64,000 nucleotides of DNA, from contig NZ_CP101456.1 in the NCBI RefSeq assembly GCF_024362485.1, positions 2,666,001 to 2,730,000 on the forward strand, read 5' to 3'. The DNA comes from Natronobeatus ordinarius. GTDB lineage: Archaea > Halobacteriota > Halobacteria > Halobacteriales > Natrialbaceae. Position numbers and translations under genes: made by a program. Every line of letters begins with the position of its first letter. Position 1 is the first letter of the stretch. The notes under the pieces are model-generated. The model was not told the origin of the DNA and did no database searches. It worked only from the letters and a program-made list of their open reading frames with translations. Below are positions 27,191 to 36,444 of this stretch, in pieces.

Positions 27191-27565
27191 TCACTCGAGT
27201 TCGGCGTCGATCCGGTCGGCCAGGTAGACGGCCGGCGGGAGGGACTCGCTCTCGACGAACCGGGCCACCTCCTCGCCGTCGTCACGCTCGACGACGATGG
27301 TCGGAATGTACTCGACGTCGTACGCTTCGACCTCGGGTCCCTGCTTGTCCTGGTCGAGGGCGAACTCCTCGATCCGCTCGTCCGGAACTGCGGCCGCCTC
27401 GAGGGCGGCCCCGAAGTCGGGCAACAGTGCACGACAGTCCTTGCACCAGTCACCACCCCAGATCTTGTACGTGAGTTCGTCGCGGTGGGCGGCCAGAGTG
27501 TCGACGGTATCCTCGTACGACGCGGCGTCCCACGTCGGCGTCGGACGCATGGTCTCGAGACTCAT
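27191..27565 (-). CDS. Thioredoxin-family protein
   Basis: A 124-residue thioredoxin-fold protein. The active site is WCKDC (Cys41, Cys44), followed by LLPDFGAALEAA, and the cis-Pro segment is YIPTIVVERDDGEEVARF. WCKDC is typical of a haloarchaeal thioredoxin group, distinct from the classical WCGPC. It would exchange disulfides in the cytosol. The 149 bp between it and the transducer gene upstream on the same strand contain four copies of a 25-bp tandem repeat, so its promoter must lie in or next to that array. Confidence 0.87.
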   Translation of the reverse strand: MSLETMRPTPTWDAASYEDTVDTLAAHRDELTYKIWGGDWCKDCRALLPDFGAALEAAAVPDERIEEFALDQDKQGPEVEAYDVEYIPTIVVERDDGEEVARFVESESLPPAVYLADRIDAELE

Positions 27566-27615
27566 GCCTCCGAATTGTGTCGGGGAGGGCTTAACCGCCC
27601 CGCTCGCGACACCAG

Positions 27616-27723
27616 TACGCCGATCAGTGTGGACGAGAACTACGCCGATCAGTGTGGACGAGAACTACGCCGATCAGTGTGGACGAGAACTACGCCGATC
27701 AGTGTGGACGAGAACTACGCCGA
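27616..27723. repeat. 25-bp tandem repeat, four full copies
   Basis: The unit starts TACGCCGATCAG and ends GACGAGAAC. Identical copies occupy 27616-27640, 27641-27665, 27666-27690 and 27691-27715, followed by a partial TACGCCGA (27716-27723). The array ends at the stop codon of the transducer gene (27715-27717) and lies before the thioredoxin start on the same strand. There are no spacers of CRISPR type. Confidence 0.9.
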
Positions 27724-29343
27724 CCGAGCCGTGTACCGGGTGTCACGTTCGTCGCCCTTCCTGGCCAGTTCGGTGACGACGGACTCGACCGTCTCGACTT
27801 TCGAGAACTGCTCTTCGATGGCGGCGGTGACGGCTTCCAGTTCGTCGCTGATCGACTGGGCTTCGTCGTCGATCGTGTCGATCACTACCGCCATCTCTTC
27901 GGTGTTTGCGGCCTGCTCCTCGACGAGCGAGGAGAGTTCCTGAACCTCCATGGAGAAGCCTTCGACACTCTCGCGGATCTCGCCGAGGGCGTCTTTCAGC
28001 TCGATTGCTTCGCGGATGTTGTCGTCCACGCGCTCTCGATCCGCTTCGAGTGCGTCGAGCGTCTCGTCCGTCTGCGTGCGAACGCCCTCGACCCGTGCAT
28101 CGACCTCTTTCGTCTGGGTTTTGATCTCGTCGGAGAGCTCCTTGAACTCGCTGGCGACGACGTTGAACCCCTCGTCTCGATCCGATCGTTTGGCCTCCAG
28201 GTTCGCGTTTACCGCGAGCGTCTTCGTCTCCTCTGCGGCTTCCTCGATCGTTTCGACGAGGTGCCAGATCTCGTCGACGGCCTCGATCAGTTCGGCGACG
28301 TCGTCGTGGGCCCGTTGGCTGTCCTCGCGAACGTGTTCCATCGACTCGATCGCCTGCTCGCACAGCGATTCGCCGGTCTCGACGCGCCCGAGCAACTCGT
28401 CGTCGCGACCCGCAACCGCGTCCGTGGTCGTCGCCAGCTGCTCGATCGCGACGCTGACGTCTTGCATGCTCGCTGCAGCCTGTGTGGTCTGCTGTGACTG
28501 CTCGCCGACGGAGTGGGCGATGTCTTCGACGCCACCGGCGACCTGTTGCCCGGCGTTCGTGATGTCCTGCATCGCGTGGGAGACCTGCTTCGTGACGTGC
28601 TGTTGGTGATCCAGCATTTCTTCGACGTCCGAGTAGGAGTCGATGTACGTGTCGATCGCCACCTGCATGTCGAGGTTGATGATCTTGAGAATCGAGTGCA
28701 GTTCGGCGATCCGCTCGTCGATCCGTTCGGACAGTTCGTCCTCGAGTTCTTCGATCGCCTCCTCGAACGCCTCGTCGTCACCGTCGCTTCCGCGGCCGAG
28801 CAGTCCCGACAGGCGGCCACCGCCGTCGTCGTCCCGGAGTTCCTCCTGGCGGTCGATCGCCGCGCGAATCGACGCCGAGATGTCCTCATGGATCTGCTCT
28901 GCGATGATCGGGAGGATCAGGTTGTAGTAGACGCCGTACTGGCCGACGTAGTGTTTCATCGGCATCTCGAGCATGTCGTGGAGCTTCCCGATCCGGGCGC
29001 GGTTCTCGAAGTACGCCTGGTCGTACTCCCCGGTCGCGAGCGTCACCAGGTACATCTTCTGGGACCACTTGAGCTGCTCGACGCTTCGTGGCGATCGGTC
29101 CATGATCTCGAGCGTCTGACCGTGTTTCTCGAGGTTTTCGTAGAACAACTCCGCGACGTCGTCACCACGAAGATTGAACGTTTCTTCATATCGGCGCAGG
29201 CGCTCGACGTCCTCGTCGGTGAAGTCGATGAACTCCTTTCGCCATTCGATCTCCGCTTCAGTGAGGCCGATACGATCGGCGACATCGCTCGCATCGACGT
29301 CTTTGCTGTACCCCACCGAACCGAACTGCCCGGATCCTGCCAT
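27715..29343 (-). CDS. HemAT-like globin-coupled aerotaxis transducer
   Basis: A 542-residue soluble methyl-accepting transducer. Residues about 20-180 form a protoglobin sensor: IEWRKEFIDFTDEDVERL, SQKMYLVTLATGEYDQAYFE and RIGKLHDMLEMPMKHYVGQY, with His122 as the likely haem-binding proximal His. No transmembrane segment is present. The C-terminal signalling domain is a long coiled coil with the hairpin tip NANLEAKRSDRDEGFNVVAS that contacts CheA/CheW. HemAT proteins sense O2 for aerotaxis. A T-rich stretch with candidate TATA sequences lies upstream (29350-29400). The C-terminus ends at the edge of a tandem repeat array. Confidence 0.9.
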   Translation of the reverse strand: MAGSGQFGSVGYSKDVDASDVADRIGLTEAEIEWRKEFIDFTDEDVERLRRYEETFNLRGDDVAELFYENLEKHGQTLEIMDRSPRSVEQLKWSQKMYLVTLATGEYDQAYFENRARIGKLHDMLEMPMKHYVGQYGVYYNLILPIIAEQIHEDISASIRAAIDRQEELRDDDGGGRLSGLLGRGSDGDDEAFEEAIEELEDELSERIDERIAELHSILKIINLDMQVAIDTYIDSYSDVEEMLDHQQHVTKQVSHAMQDITNAGQQVAGGVEDIAHSVGEQSQQTTQAAASMQDVSVAIEQLATTTDAVAGRDDELLGRVETGESLCEQAIESMEHVREDSQRAHDDVAELIEAVDEIWHLVETIEEAAEETKTLAVNANLEAKRSDRDEGFNVVASEFKELSDEIKTQTKEVDARVEGVRTQTDETLDALEADRERVDDNIREAIELKDALGEIRESVEGFSMEVQELSSLVEEQAANTEEMAVVIDTIDDEAQSISDELEAVTAAIEEQFSKVETVESVVTELARKGDERDTRYTARSA

Positions 29344-29571
29344 GAGTTAACTTCACAACAATTCAGTAAAAAAGGTTTTGGTTAATTATGGAGTTATTCA
29401 TATGAATCACCTAAACTAATGGTAGAAGACCACAACCATTAACCACCTATTATTCTAAAAACTGTAGTTGAATATAGTCACACGGACGAACAATCGTCGA
29501 CGCGACCTCGTGTCGGCACGTCCTGCCGGGGTCCAGTACGGGTTTACGTCTCCATCGCCTAGAGCCGCCGA

Positions 29572-30552
29572 ATGAAGGCTAGCATCCTGGACACCATCGG
29601 TTCACCGCTGGTTCAGGTGGCGTCACCCGATGGAGCGACGATCGCCGCCAAGATCGAGTCGTTCAACCCGGGCGGATCGGCCAAGGATCGACCGGCGCTG
29701 GCGATGGTCCGGGCGGCAGAACGCGACGGAACGCTCGAGCCGGGCGACCGGATCGTCGAGCCGACGAGCGGCAACACCGGGATCGGGCTCGCGCTCGTCT
29801 GTGCGGCCCGGGGATACGACCTCACGATCGTCATGCCCGCTTCGAAGTCGAAAGAACGGCGCCAGATCATGGCCGCCTACGGAGCCGACCTCGAGCTCGT
29901 CGACGGCGATATGACTGACGCGCGCGAGCGGGCGGACGAGCTCGAAGCCGAGGGCGCAGTCCAGCTAGGACAGTTCGAGAACCCTGCAAACCCCGACGCA
30001 CACTACCGGACCACCGGCTCGGAGATCCTCGAGCAGGTGGGCGACCGTGAGGTCGACGTCTTCGTCGCCGGCGTCGGCACCGGCGGGACGCTCTCGGGGG
30101 TCGGCCGCCGGCTGCGCGAGGCGTTCCCCGACGTCGAGATCGTCGCCGTCGAGCCGGAGCGCAACCCCGTGCTCTCGACCGGTGAGCCCGGCCACGACGA
30201 CTTCCAGGGCATGGGGCCCGGCTTCGTCAGCGACAACCTCGACGTCGACCTGATCGACCGCGTCGAGACCGTCAGACTCGAGGACGCGGAGGCCGAGTGT
30301 CGCCGCCTCGCTCGCGAGGAGGGGATCCTGGTGGGCCAGTCCAGCGGCGCGACCAGCCTCGTCTCCCGGCGGGTCGCCCGCGAGATCGCCGATCCGAGCC
30401 TCGAGTGTCCGGAGCTCCCCGACGCCTTCGAGGGGCAGTTCGGGACGCCGACGGAGACCGACGGCGGAAGTCGGACGGACGACTGTCCGCTCGTGGTGAC
30501 CGTCTTCTGGGACAGCGGCGAGCGCTACCTCTCGACCGGGCTGTTCGACTGA
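29572..30552 (+). CDS. Cysteine synthase family protein (PLP-dependent)
   Basis: A 326-residue PLP enzyme of the O-acetylserine sulfhydrylase/cystathionine beta-synthase fold. Lys38 in FNPGGSAKDRPA is the PLP lysine, PTSGNTGIGLALVCAARGY binds the substrate carboxylate, and GVGTGGTLSGVGRRL is the PLP phosphate loop. It probably makes cysteine from O-acetyl- or O-phosphoserine and sulfide. The C-terminus (VFWDSGERYLSTGLFD) is typical of CysK. A TATA-like GGTTTACG near 29540 fits the start. It precedes the ABC cluster by 98 bp, but a TATA box there (30611-30620) suggests a separate unit. Confidence 0.88.
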   Translation: MKASILDTIGSPLVQVASPDGATIAAKIESFNPGGSAKDRPALAMVRAAERDGTLEPGDRIVEPTSGNTGIGLALVCAARGYDLTIVMPASKSKERRQIMAAYGADLELVDGDMTDARERADELEAEGAVQLGQFENPANPDAHYRTTGSEILEQVGDREVDVFVAGVGTGGTLSGVGRRLREAFPDVEIVAVEPERNPVLSTGEPGHDDFQGMGPGFVSDNLDVDLIDRVETVRLEDAEAECRRLAREEGILVGQSSGATSLVSRRVAREIADPSLECPELPDAFEGQFGTPTETDGGSRTDDCPLVVTVFWDSGERYLSTGLFD

Positions 30553-30650
30553 CAGGATTCGGTTCCGGTTCACTCAGTCGCCTATCAGTCTCGGTGAGAC
30601 TCTCGAGTCGCTATATTTTACTGACCTGACGCCTTCGGTCGAACCGACCG

Positions 30651-31541
30651 ATGATCGAAGTCGAGAACCTCCGCAAAGAGTACGGAGGATTCGTCGCCGT
30701 CGAGGGGAGTTCGTTCGCCGTCGACCGCGGCGAGGTCTTCGGCGTCGTCGGCCCGAACGGGGCCGGCAAGACGACCACGCTGAAGACGCTCGCCGGGCTG
30801 ATCGAACCCACCGAGGGGACGGCGACGGTCGCGGGCTACCCCGCAGGCGACCCGGAGATGCAACGCCGGCTCGGATTTCTCCCGGAGGAGTCCCCGCTCT
30901 ACGAGGAGATGACCGCCCGGTCGTACCTCCACTTTTTCGCCGACCTCTACGCCGTCTCTCGCGACGTCGCCAGCGAGCGCATCGAGACCGCGCTCGACCG
31001 CCTCGAGCTGGAGCATCGCGATCGCCGGATCGGCAACATGTCGAAGGGGATGAAACGCAAGGTCGCTATCGCCCGCGCGCTGGTGAACGACCCAGACGTA
31101 CTCATCTTCGACGAGCCCGCCTCGGGGCTCGACCCGCTGACGACGAACTACGTCGTCGAGTTTACCCGCGAACTCGCCGAGGAAGGCAAGACGATCGTCT
31201 TCAGCGCGCACAACCTCTTTCACGTCGAGAGCGTCTGCGACCGCGTCGTCATCATGACCGAGGGACGGATCGTCGCCCGCGGCACCATCGAGGAGATCCG
31301 CGAGGAACACGGCGGGACGGAGTACCACGTCTACGCGACCGTCGACGCCGGTGGCGGCGTCCGCGAGAACGGCGACTTCCGCCACATCGTCTCCGACATG
31401 GACGCCGTGGAACGCCTCAGAGAGACCGTCGAGCACGAAGGCGGGGAGGTCACGGACATCCAGACCCACACGCCGAGCCTCGAGGAGATCTTCCTCGAGG
31501 TCGCCGACGACGACGGAACGGCCGATTCGGCGACGTCATGA
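30651..31541 (+). CDS. ABC transporter ATP-binding protein (NatA/CcmA type)
   Basis: A 296-residue ABC ATPase. Walker A GPNGAGKT (34-41), the signature MSKGMKRKVAIARAL, Walker B VLIFDEPASGLDP and the switch His in VFSAHNLFHVE are all present. The C-terminal extension (about residues 225-296) ends THTPSLEEIFLEV, as in NatA-type exporters. It energises the two ABC-2 permeases encoded directly downstream: its stop overlaps the next start (ATGA). TATA-like CTATATTTTA lies at 30611-30620. The transported substrate is unknown. Confidence 0.92.
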   Translation: MIEVENLRKEYGGFVAVEGSSFAVDRGEVFGVVGPNGAGKTTTLKTLAGLIEPTEGTATVAGYPAGDPEMQRRLGFLPEESPLYEEMTARSYLHFFADLYAVSRDVASERIETALDRLELEHRDRRIGNMSKGMKRKVAIARALVNDPDVLIFDEPASGLDPLTTNYVVEFTRELAEEGKTIVFSAHNLFHVESVCDRVVIMTEGRIVARGTIEEIREEHGGTEYHVYATVDAGGGVRENGDFRHIVSDMDAVERLRETVEHEGGEVTDIQTHTPSLEEIFLEVADDDGTADSATS

Positions 31542-33433
31542 CCGCGGAAGGACGAACGGACGAGGCCGATCGGTCCTGCGGAAGCGACGCCGACACCGCT
31601 GGCAACTCCGGAACGGCCGGAAGTCAGCTTCACGGCGTCCTCGAGCGGACCGGTCGGATCGCCCGCTGGGAGGTCACCCGAAGCGCGGGCACCGTCGATC
31701 GGACGACGGTGTTCGTCGTGATCACGCTCGTGCTCGTCGTCGGCGTCGTCGGCCCGTCGGTCGCCGACGCCGGCCTGAACCTCGAGGACGACCTCTACGT
31801 CGTCGGCGTCGACGAGGAGAGCCCGTACCACGACGTCGTCCTCGAGAGCGACGCGTTCAGGGCGGTTGCGCTCCCGGACGTCGACAACGCGTCTGTCGAC
31901 CTCGTGATCCGCGACGACGAGGTCGAACCGGTCGGCGACAACGGGGCACCGGCCGCGGAGGCGTTTCGCGAGGCGGTCGCGGCGTACAACGAACGGCTGA
32001 TGCGCCAGGAACCCAACGAGACGGCCGCCCAGCCGGTCGTAGTGGTGATCGAGTACGAGGGTCGGTCGCTCGCGGACGCGCTCGAGGCGGCGGAGGACGA
32101 GGGGACTGCAGGCGCTGACGACGAGGACGAGGACGCAGCCGACGACGATGCAACCGAGGCCGACGACGGAGCGAGTGGGGACGGGGGCGGCGAGGTCGAC
32201 GGTGATGGTCGGGACGACGCAGCCGACGGAGACCGCGCGCCGAACGCGAGCGCCGAGGTGGCCGCGGATGGCGACGCGCCGGGGACGATCTCGCCGCCGT
32301 TTCCCTTCCAGTCGCTCGTGCTCGCATTCTTGTTCGTCGTGCCGATGAACTTCGTCGCCCAGGCCTACGGGAGCACGATAATGGACGAACGCATCAAGCG
32401 CCGGGGGGAACTGTTGTTGGTCGCCCCCGTTTCGCGCTACGAGATCGTCGCGGGCAAGACCCTGCCGTACCTGCTCGCGCTCGTCGCGATCGTGGTCGGG
32501 ATCGCAGTCACTATCGGCGGCGGAATCGTCTCGGTGGCGGCGGCGCTCCCGATCGCGCTGCTCTTTCTCGCGGCGACGTTTACCGGCGCGATGTTCGCCC
32601 GGTCGTTCAAGGAACTGACGTTCGTGACGGTGGCGATCAGCGTCTTCCTGACGACCTACACGTTCGTGCCGGCGATCTTCACCGACGTTACGCCGATCGC
32701 GTTGATCTCGCCGCTCACGCTCGTCGTGATGGATCTCCAAGGCGATTCCGTCGGGCTCGGGACGTATCTCTTCTCGACGGGCCCGTCGTACCTCACCGCC
32801 GTCGTGCTCTTCCTGTTCGGCGTCGGCAGCTACCGCGAGGAGGACATGTTCGCCCAGAAGCCGATTCCGACGAAGGTGATCGACACGATCGCGAGCCGAC
32901 TCTCGAGTACGCGGACCGTCCCCCTGTTCACGATGCTCACTATCCCCTTCGTCTTCGTCGCCCAGTTGCTCGCCGTTGCACTCCTGTTCGCCGCCCCACC
33001 AGTCCTCGCGTTCGCCCTGATCTTCGTCTTCGCCGCGGCGGTCGAAGAACTCGCGAAGAGCCTCCACGTCTATGCCGGCTTCGCCCGCGCCCGGTTCGAA
33101 TCGACCGTGACCGTCGCCGTCGGCCTCGGGGTCCTCTCGGGGAGTGCGTTCTTCGTCGCCGAGAAGGCGACTCAGGTCGTCCAGTTCGTCGGACTGGAGG
33201 AGTTCGAGGTCGCCGTCGCCGCCTTCGGGCCGGAGACGTTCGCCCACCTCGTGACGACCGATCCGCTCGTCTTCGCCGGGCTCTTTCTCGCACCCCTGGG
33301 GTTGCACGTCGTCACGGCAGTCATCACGGCGGTCGGTGCGACCCGCGGACGCACCGTCTACGCGCTCGCGCTCGCCGCGGCGACGATCGTCCACGCCGGC
33401 TACAACATCGGGGTGATCCTCCTTGTCACGTGA
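31538..33433 (+). CDS. ABC-2 permease fused to a PrsW-like intramembrane protease domain
   Basis: A 631-residue membrane protein with two parts. Residues about 40-450 resemble a NatB-type ABC-2 permease: a first membrane helix, a large extracytoplasmic region with a very acidic low-complexity insert (about 185-245), then a helix bundle beginning near MNFVAQAYGSTIMDERIKRR. From about 465 on it resembles the PrsW glutamic-type intramembrane protease family, with EELAK (Glu503-Glu504...Lys507), Glu542 in FFVAEK, His590 and His619 in HAGYN. The start overlaps the ATPase gene by 4 nt and the end overlaps the next permease. Activity of the protease part is inferred from motifs only. Confidence 0.82.
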   Translation: MTAEGRTDEADRSCGSDADTAGNSGTAGSQLHGVLERTGRIARWEVTRSAGTVDRTTVFVVITLVLVVGVVGPSVADAGLNLEDDLYVVGVDEESPYHDVVLESDAFRAVALPDVDNASVDLVIRDDEVEPVGDNGAPAAEAFREAVAAYNERLMRQEPNETAAQPVVVVIEYEGRSLADALEAAEDEGTAGADDEDEDAADDDATEADDGASGDGGGEVDGDGRDDAADGDRAPNASAEVAADGDAPGTISPPFPFQSLVLAFLFVVPMNFVAQAYGSTIMDERIKRRGELLLVAPVSRYEIVAGKTLPYLLALVAIVVGIAVTIGGGIVSVAAALPIALLFLAATFTGAMFARSFKELTFVTVAISVFLTTYTFVPAIFTDVTPIALISPLTLVVMDLQGDSVGLGTYLFSTGPSYLTAVVLFLFGVGSYREEDMFAQKPIPTKVIDTIASRLSSTRTVPLFTMLTIPFVFVAQLLAVALLFAAPPVLAFALIFVFAAAVEELAKSLHVYAGFARARFESTVTVAVGLGVLSGSAFFVAEKATQVVQFVGLEEFEVAVAAFGPETFAHLVTTDPLVFAGLFLAPLGLHVVTAVITAVGATRGRTVYALALAAATIVHAGYNIGVILLVT

Positions 33434-34568
33434 CGTCGACGCCCCTCGAGGCCGAACGGACGACTCGAGCGGTGGCCGACGGGGGCCGAATCCGCCGACG
33501 CCGAGCGAGGACGGCTCGTCCCTCGGCCCGCGCTGGTCGATCGTCCGCCGGGAACTGCGCTCGCTGCGCTCTGAGAAGACGATCGTCCTCGCGCTGGCCA
33601 TCCAGCTGTTCGTCGCGGCGTTCTCGTCGTTCCTGCTGGTCGGGTTCGTCTCGATGTACGATCCCGGGAGCGTCGATGGCTACGAGGCCCAGGTCGCGAT
33701 CACGGGCGACGATCCGGACCCGCTGGTCGCCGCCGTAAACGAGCGCGAGGGGCTGAGCGGAACGCAGTACGACCGCGACGCGGCCTACGAGGCGTTCGAC
33801 GACGGCTCGGTCGGCGCGGTCGTCGACGCGAATCGAGACGACGACGGGCGGCTCCTCGTCAGCGTCATCGCCCCGGACGAAGGGATCGAGACCACCCTGC
33901 TCGTCGTCCAGCTTCAGGAAACCCTCGAGCACGTCGAACTGACAGAGCGCGAGCGAAACGCCGAACACCTCGAGCGCCAGCCACTGCCCCTCCCACCCGC
34001 AGTCGAGGCGAGTCCGTACTTCGGGTTCACCTACACCGTGTTGCTCCCGCTGTTGCTCTTCTTGCCGGTGTTCATCAGCGGCTCGATCGCCGTCGACTCG
34101 TTGATCGAGGAACGCCAGCGGGGTACCCTCGAGTTGCTCCGGGTCGCGCCGCCATCGTTCGCGGACGTGGTAGCCTCGAAGCTGGTCGCGACGGCGGGAA
34201 TCGCGCCGGTGCAGGCGGTCGCGTGGCTCGCCCTGTTGGTGCTCAACGGGATCGCCGTCGCCAACGTCCTCGCGCTCGTGATCCTGGTCGCTGCGTTCGC
34301 CGCGTTCGTCGTCGCCTTCGGCCTGCTCGTGGCGCTGACTGCGCCCGACCGCCGGCAGGCACAACTGCTCTACTCCGGGGGCGTCATCGGCGCGCTCGTC
34401 CTGGCGTTGCTGTTGCCGGAACACCCGGCGAACACGATCGCGAAGCTCGCCGTCGGCAATCCGGCGCCGACGACGTGGCTCTCCCTTCTCGCCTACTGTC
34501 TCGTCGGGGTCGTCGCCGTCGTCGCGCTCCGAGGGGTCGTCGATCGGCTCGATCCCGAGTCGCTGTGA
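33423..34568 (+). CDS. ABC-2 type permease
   Basis: A 381-residue ABC-2 permease. A cytoplasmic N-terminus rich in Arg, Gly and Pro precedes RRELRSLRSEKTIVLALAIQ and the first helix; a large external domain (about 85-200) follows, then five to six helices starting PLLLFLPVFISGSIAVDSLI with ERQRGTLELLRVAPPSF as the coupling segment. It probably forms a heterodimer with the preceding permease. Start is TTG 33423, overlapping the previous gene by 11 nt; I found no ATG or GTG before the first helix. Confidence 0.85.
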   Translation: MSRDVDAPRGRTDDSSGGRRGPNPPTPSEDGSSLGPRWSIVRRELRSLRSEKTIVLALAIQLFVAAFSSFLLVGFVSMYDPGSVDGYEAQVAITGDDPDPLVAAVNEREGLSGTQYDRDAAYEAFDDGSVGAVVDANRDDDGRLLVSVIAPDEGIETTLLVVQLQETLEHVELTERERNAEHLERQPLPLPPAVEASPYFGFTYTVLLPLLLFLPVFISGSIAVDSLIEERQRGTLELLRVAPPSFADVVASKLVATAGIAPVQAVAWLALLVLNGIAVANVLALVILVAAFAAFVVAFGLLVALTAPDRRQAQLLYSGGVIGALVLALLLPEHPANTIAKLAVGNPAPTTWLSLLAYCLVGVVAVVALRGVVDRLDPESL

Positions 34569-34601
34569 GCAGGGTCGAGAAACGCTTACGGTCGCTCGGG
34601 C

Positions 34602-36371
34602 GTGACGTACCCGGACGTGGCACAGCGCGACTCGATCCTCCGCGTCGACCTCACGGCGGAGACCGTGCGGAGCGAACGGGTGCCCGAGCCGTGGCTCCGG
34701 ACGTACGTCGGTGGGAAGGGCCTCGGCGCCCGATATCTGTACGACGAACTCGAGCCCGGAACCGACCCGTTCGACGAGGCGAACGTCCTGCTCGTGCTCG
34801 TCGGCCCGCTCACCGGCTTCCTCCCCGGCGAACAGCGCGCCGTCGTCGTGACGAAGTCGCCGCTCACGGGGACGTTTCTCGACTCCTACGCCGGCGGCAC
34901 GATGGCGGGACGACTCGCAGGCTCGCTCGGCGAGCACGTCGGCCTCCTCGTCACCGGGCGCGCAGCGCGACCCGTCTTCCTCTCGGTCGCCGACGGCGAC
35001 GTCACGCTCGAGGCGGCCGACGACTGCTGGGGGCTCGACGCCCGCGAGACCGACGACCGATTCCCGGACGCCGCCGTGGCGTGTATCGGTCCCGCCGGCG
35101 AGAATCGGGTCGCCTACGCCACCATCGCCACGGACGGCGGCGAGCACCACGCGGGACGGGGCGGCGCCGGTGCCGTCATGGGCGCAAAGCGGCTGAAAGC
35201 GATCGTCGCCCGCGACGGGCCGCCCGAGCCGACCGACCGGCTGTGCGAACTCCGCGAGCGGTACGAGGCGGCGTTCGCCGACGACGACACCGGCCGCTGG
35301 CACGCCGCGAGCGAGACGCTCGAGACGGTCGACGTCGCCAACGAGGTCGGCGTCCTCCCGACCCGGGGCTGGCAGGAAGGTCGCTTCGAGGGAGCGGCGG
35401 ACGTGGGGATCGAGGCCGCGAAGGACGCCGCCCGCGAGCGCGAACGCGCGGACGATCCGGTCCCGGGCGGCTTCCGCGTCGAGAGCGACGACGGCGAGAG
35501 CGTGCCACGGGGGGCGACGCCCACCGTCCTGGGCGCCGGCCTCGGCATCGACGACTTCGACGCCGTCGCCACGCTCGGCTCGCTCTGTGACCGCCTCGCG
35601 ATGGACGTCATCTCGAGTGGCAACGCCGTCGCCTGGGCGATCCGGGCGAGCGAGGAGGGACTCCTCGAGCGCGACCGCTCGTTCGGGGACGAGACGGCCG
35701 CCCGCGAACTCCTCGAAGAAATCGCGACCCGTGAGACCCCGGTCGGGGACGCGCTCGCAGAGGGCGTCGCCGCGGCGGCCACCGAGTACGGTGGGGCCGA
35801 GCTGATCCCGTCGGTGAAGGGGATGGCGTTGCCGGCGTACGATCCGCGGGGGGCGGCCGCGATGGCGCTCGCGTACGCGACGAGCGACCGCGGCGCCTGC
35901 CACCGTCGCGCCCGGCCGGTCGAGGTCGAGGCGGTCACCGGCGACGCCTGGACGGTCGACGAGCGCGTCGCGGCGGTCGTCGAGGAGCAAAACCGCCGGG
36001 CGATCCTCTGGAGTCTGATCGCCGACGACTTCTTCGGCGACGCGCTCGTCGACCTCGGCGCGGCGTGGCTCTCGGCGGTCGGGCGGGAGTACGACCCCGC
36101 CGACCTCGAGCGCGCCGGGGAGCGGATCTGGACGCTCGTCCGGCTGTTCAACGTGCGCGAGGGCTTCTCGCGGGCCGACGACGACCTCCCCGAGGTCCTC
36201 ACGAAACCGCTCGAGGGCGGGCCGAACGACGGCCGTGCGGTGGACCGAGAGGCGTTCGAGGCGATGCTCGATCGGTACTACGAGGTGCGCGGCTGGGACT
36301 CGGACGGTCGGCCGACCGCGGAGACGCTCGAGCGGCTCGGACTCGAGGACGTGCTCGAGGATCGATCGTAG
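34602..36371 (+). CDS. Aldehyde:ferredoxin oxidoreductase homologue without Fe-S ligands
   Basis: A 589-residue member of the tungsten-pterin AOR family by overall pattern: ILRVDLTAETVRSERVPE, YVGGKGLGARYLYDEL, GEQRAVVVTKSPLTGTFLDS, AGRGGAGAVMGAKRLKAI, NEVGVLPTRGWQEGRFEGA and YDPRGAAAMALAYATSDRGA. AORs normally bind a [4Fe-4S] cluster through CxxCxxxC after the EGRFEGA block and a fourth Cys near the C-terminal SLG.C segment. Here the first region (about residues 271-300) has no Cys and the second reads SLIADDFFG. It may bind the pterin but not transfer electrons in the usual way. GTG start; 33 bp after the permease. Confidence 0.83.
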   Translation: MTYPDVAQRDSILRVDLTAETVRSERVPEPWLRTYVGGKGLGARYLYDELEPGTDPFDEANVLLVLVGPLTGFLPGEQRAVVVTKSPLTGTFLDSYAGGTMAGRLAGSLGEHVGLLVTGRAARPVFLSVADGDVTLEAADDCWGLDARETDDRFPDAAVACIGPAGENRVAYATIATDGGEHHAGRGGAGAVMGAKRLKAIVARDGPPEPTDRLCELRERYEAAFADDDTGRWHAASETLETVDVANEVGVLPTRGWQEGRFEGAADVGIEAAKDAARERERADDPVPGGFRVESDDGESVPRGATPTVLGAGLGIDDFDAVATLGSLCDRLAMDVISSGNAVAWAIRASEEGLLERDRSFGDETAARELLEEIATRETPVGDALAEGVAAAATEYGGAELIPSVKGMALPAYDPRGAAAMALAYATSDRGACHRRARPVEVEAVTGDAWTVDERVAAVVEEQNRRAILWSLIADDFFGDALVDLGAAWLSAVGREYDPADLERAGERIWTLVRLFNVREGFSRADDDLPEVLTKPLEGGPNDGRAVDREAFEAMLDRYYEVRGWDSDGRPTAETLERLGLEDVLEDRS

Positions 36372-36444
36372 GAGACGAACTCGACCACGATTGCGTGGCC
36401 GGTGGCCGACAACGATTACTGACCGGTTCCCCATGTGTCGAGTC

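Noticed and set aside
27616-27723. CRISPR array
   Set aside because: The copies are directly adjacent with no unique spacers, so this is a simple tandem repeat.
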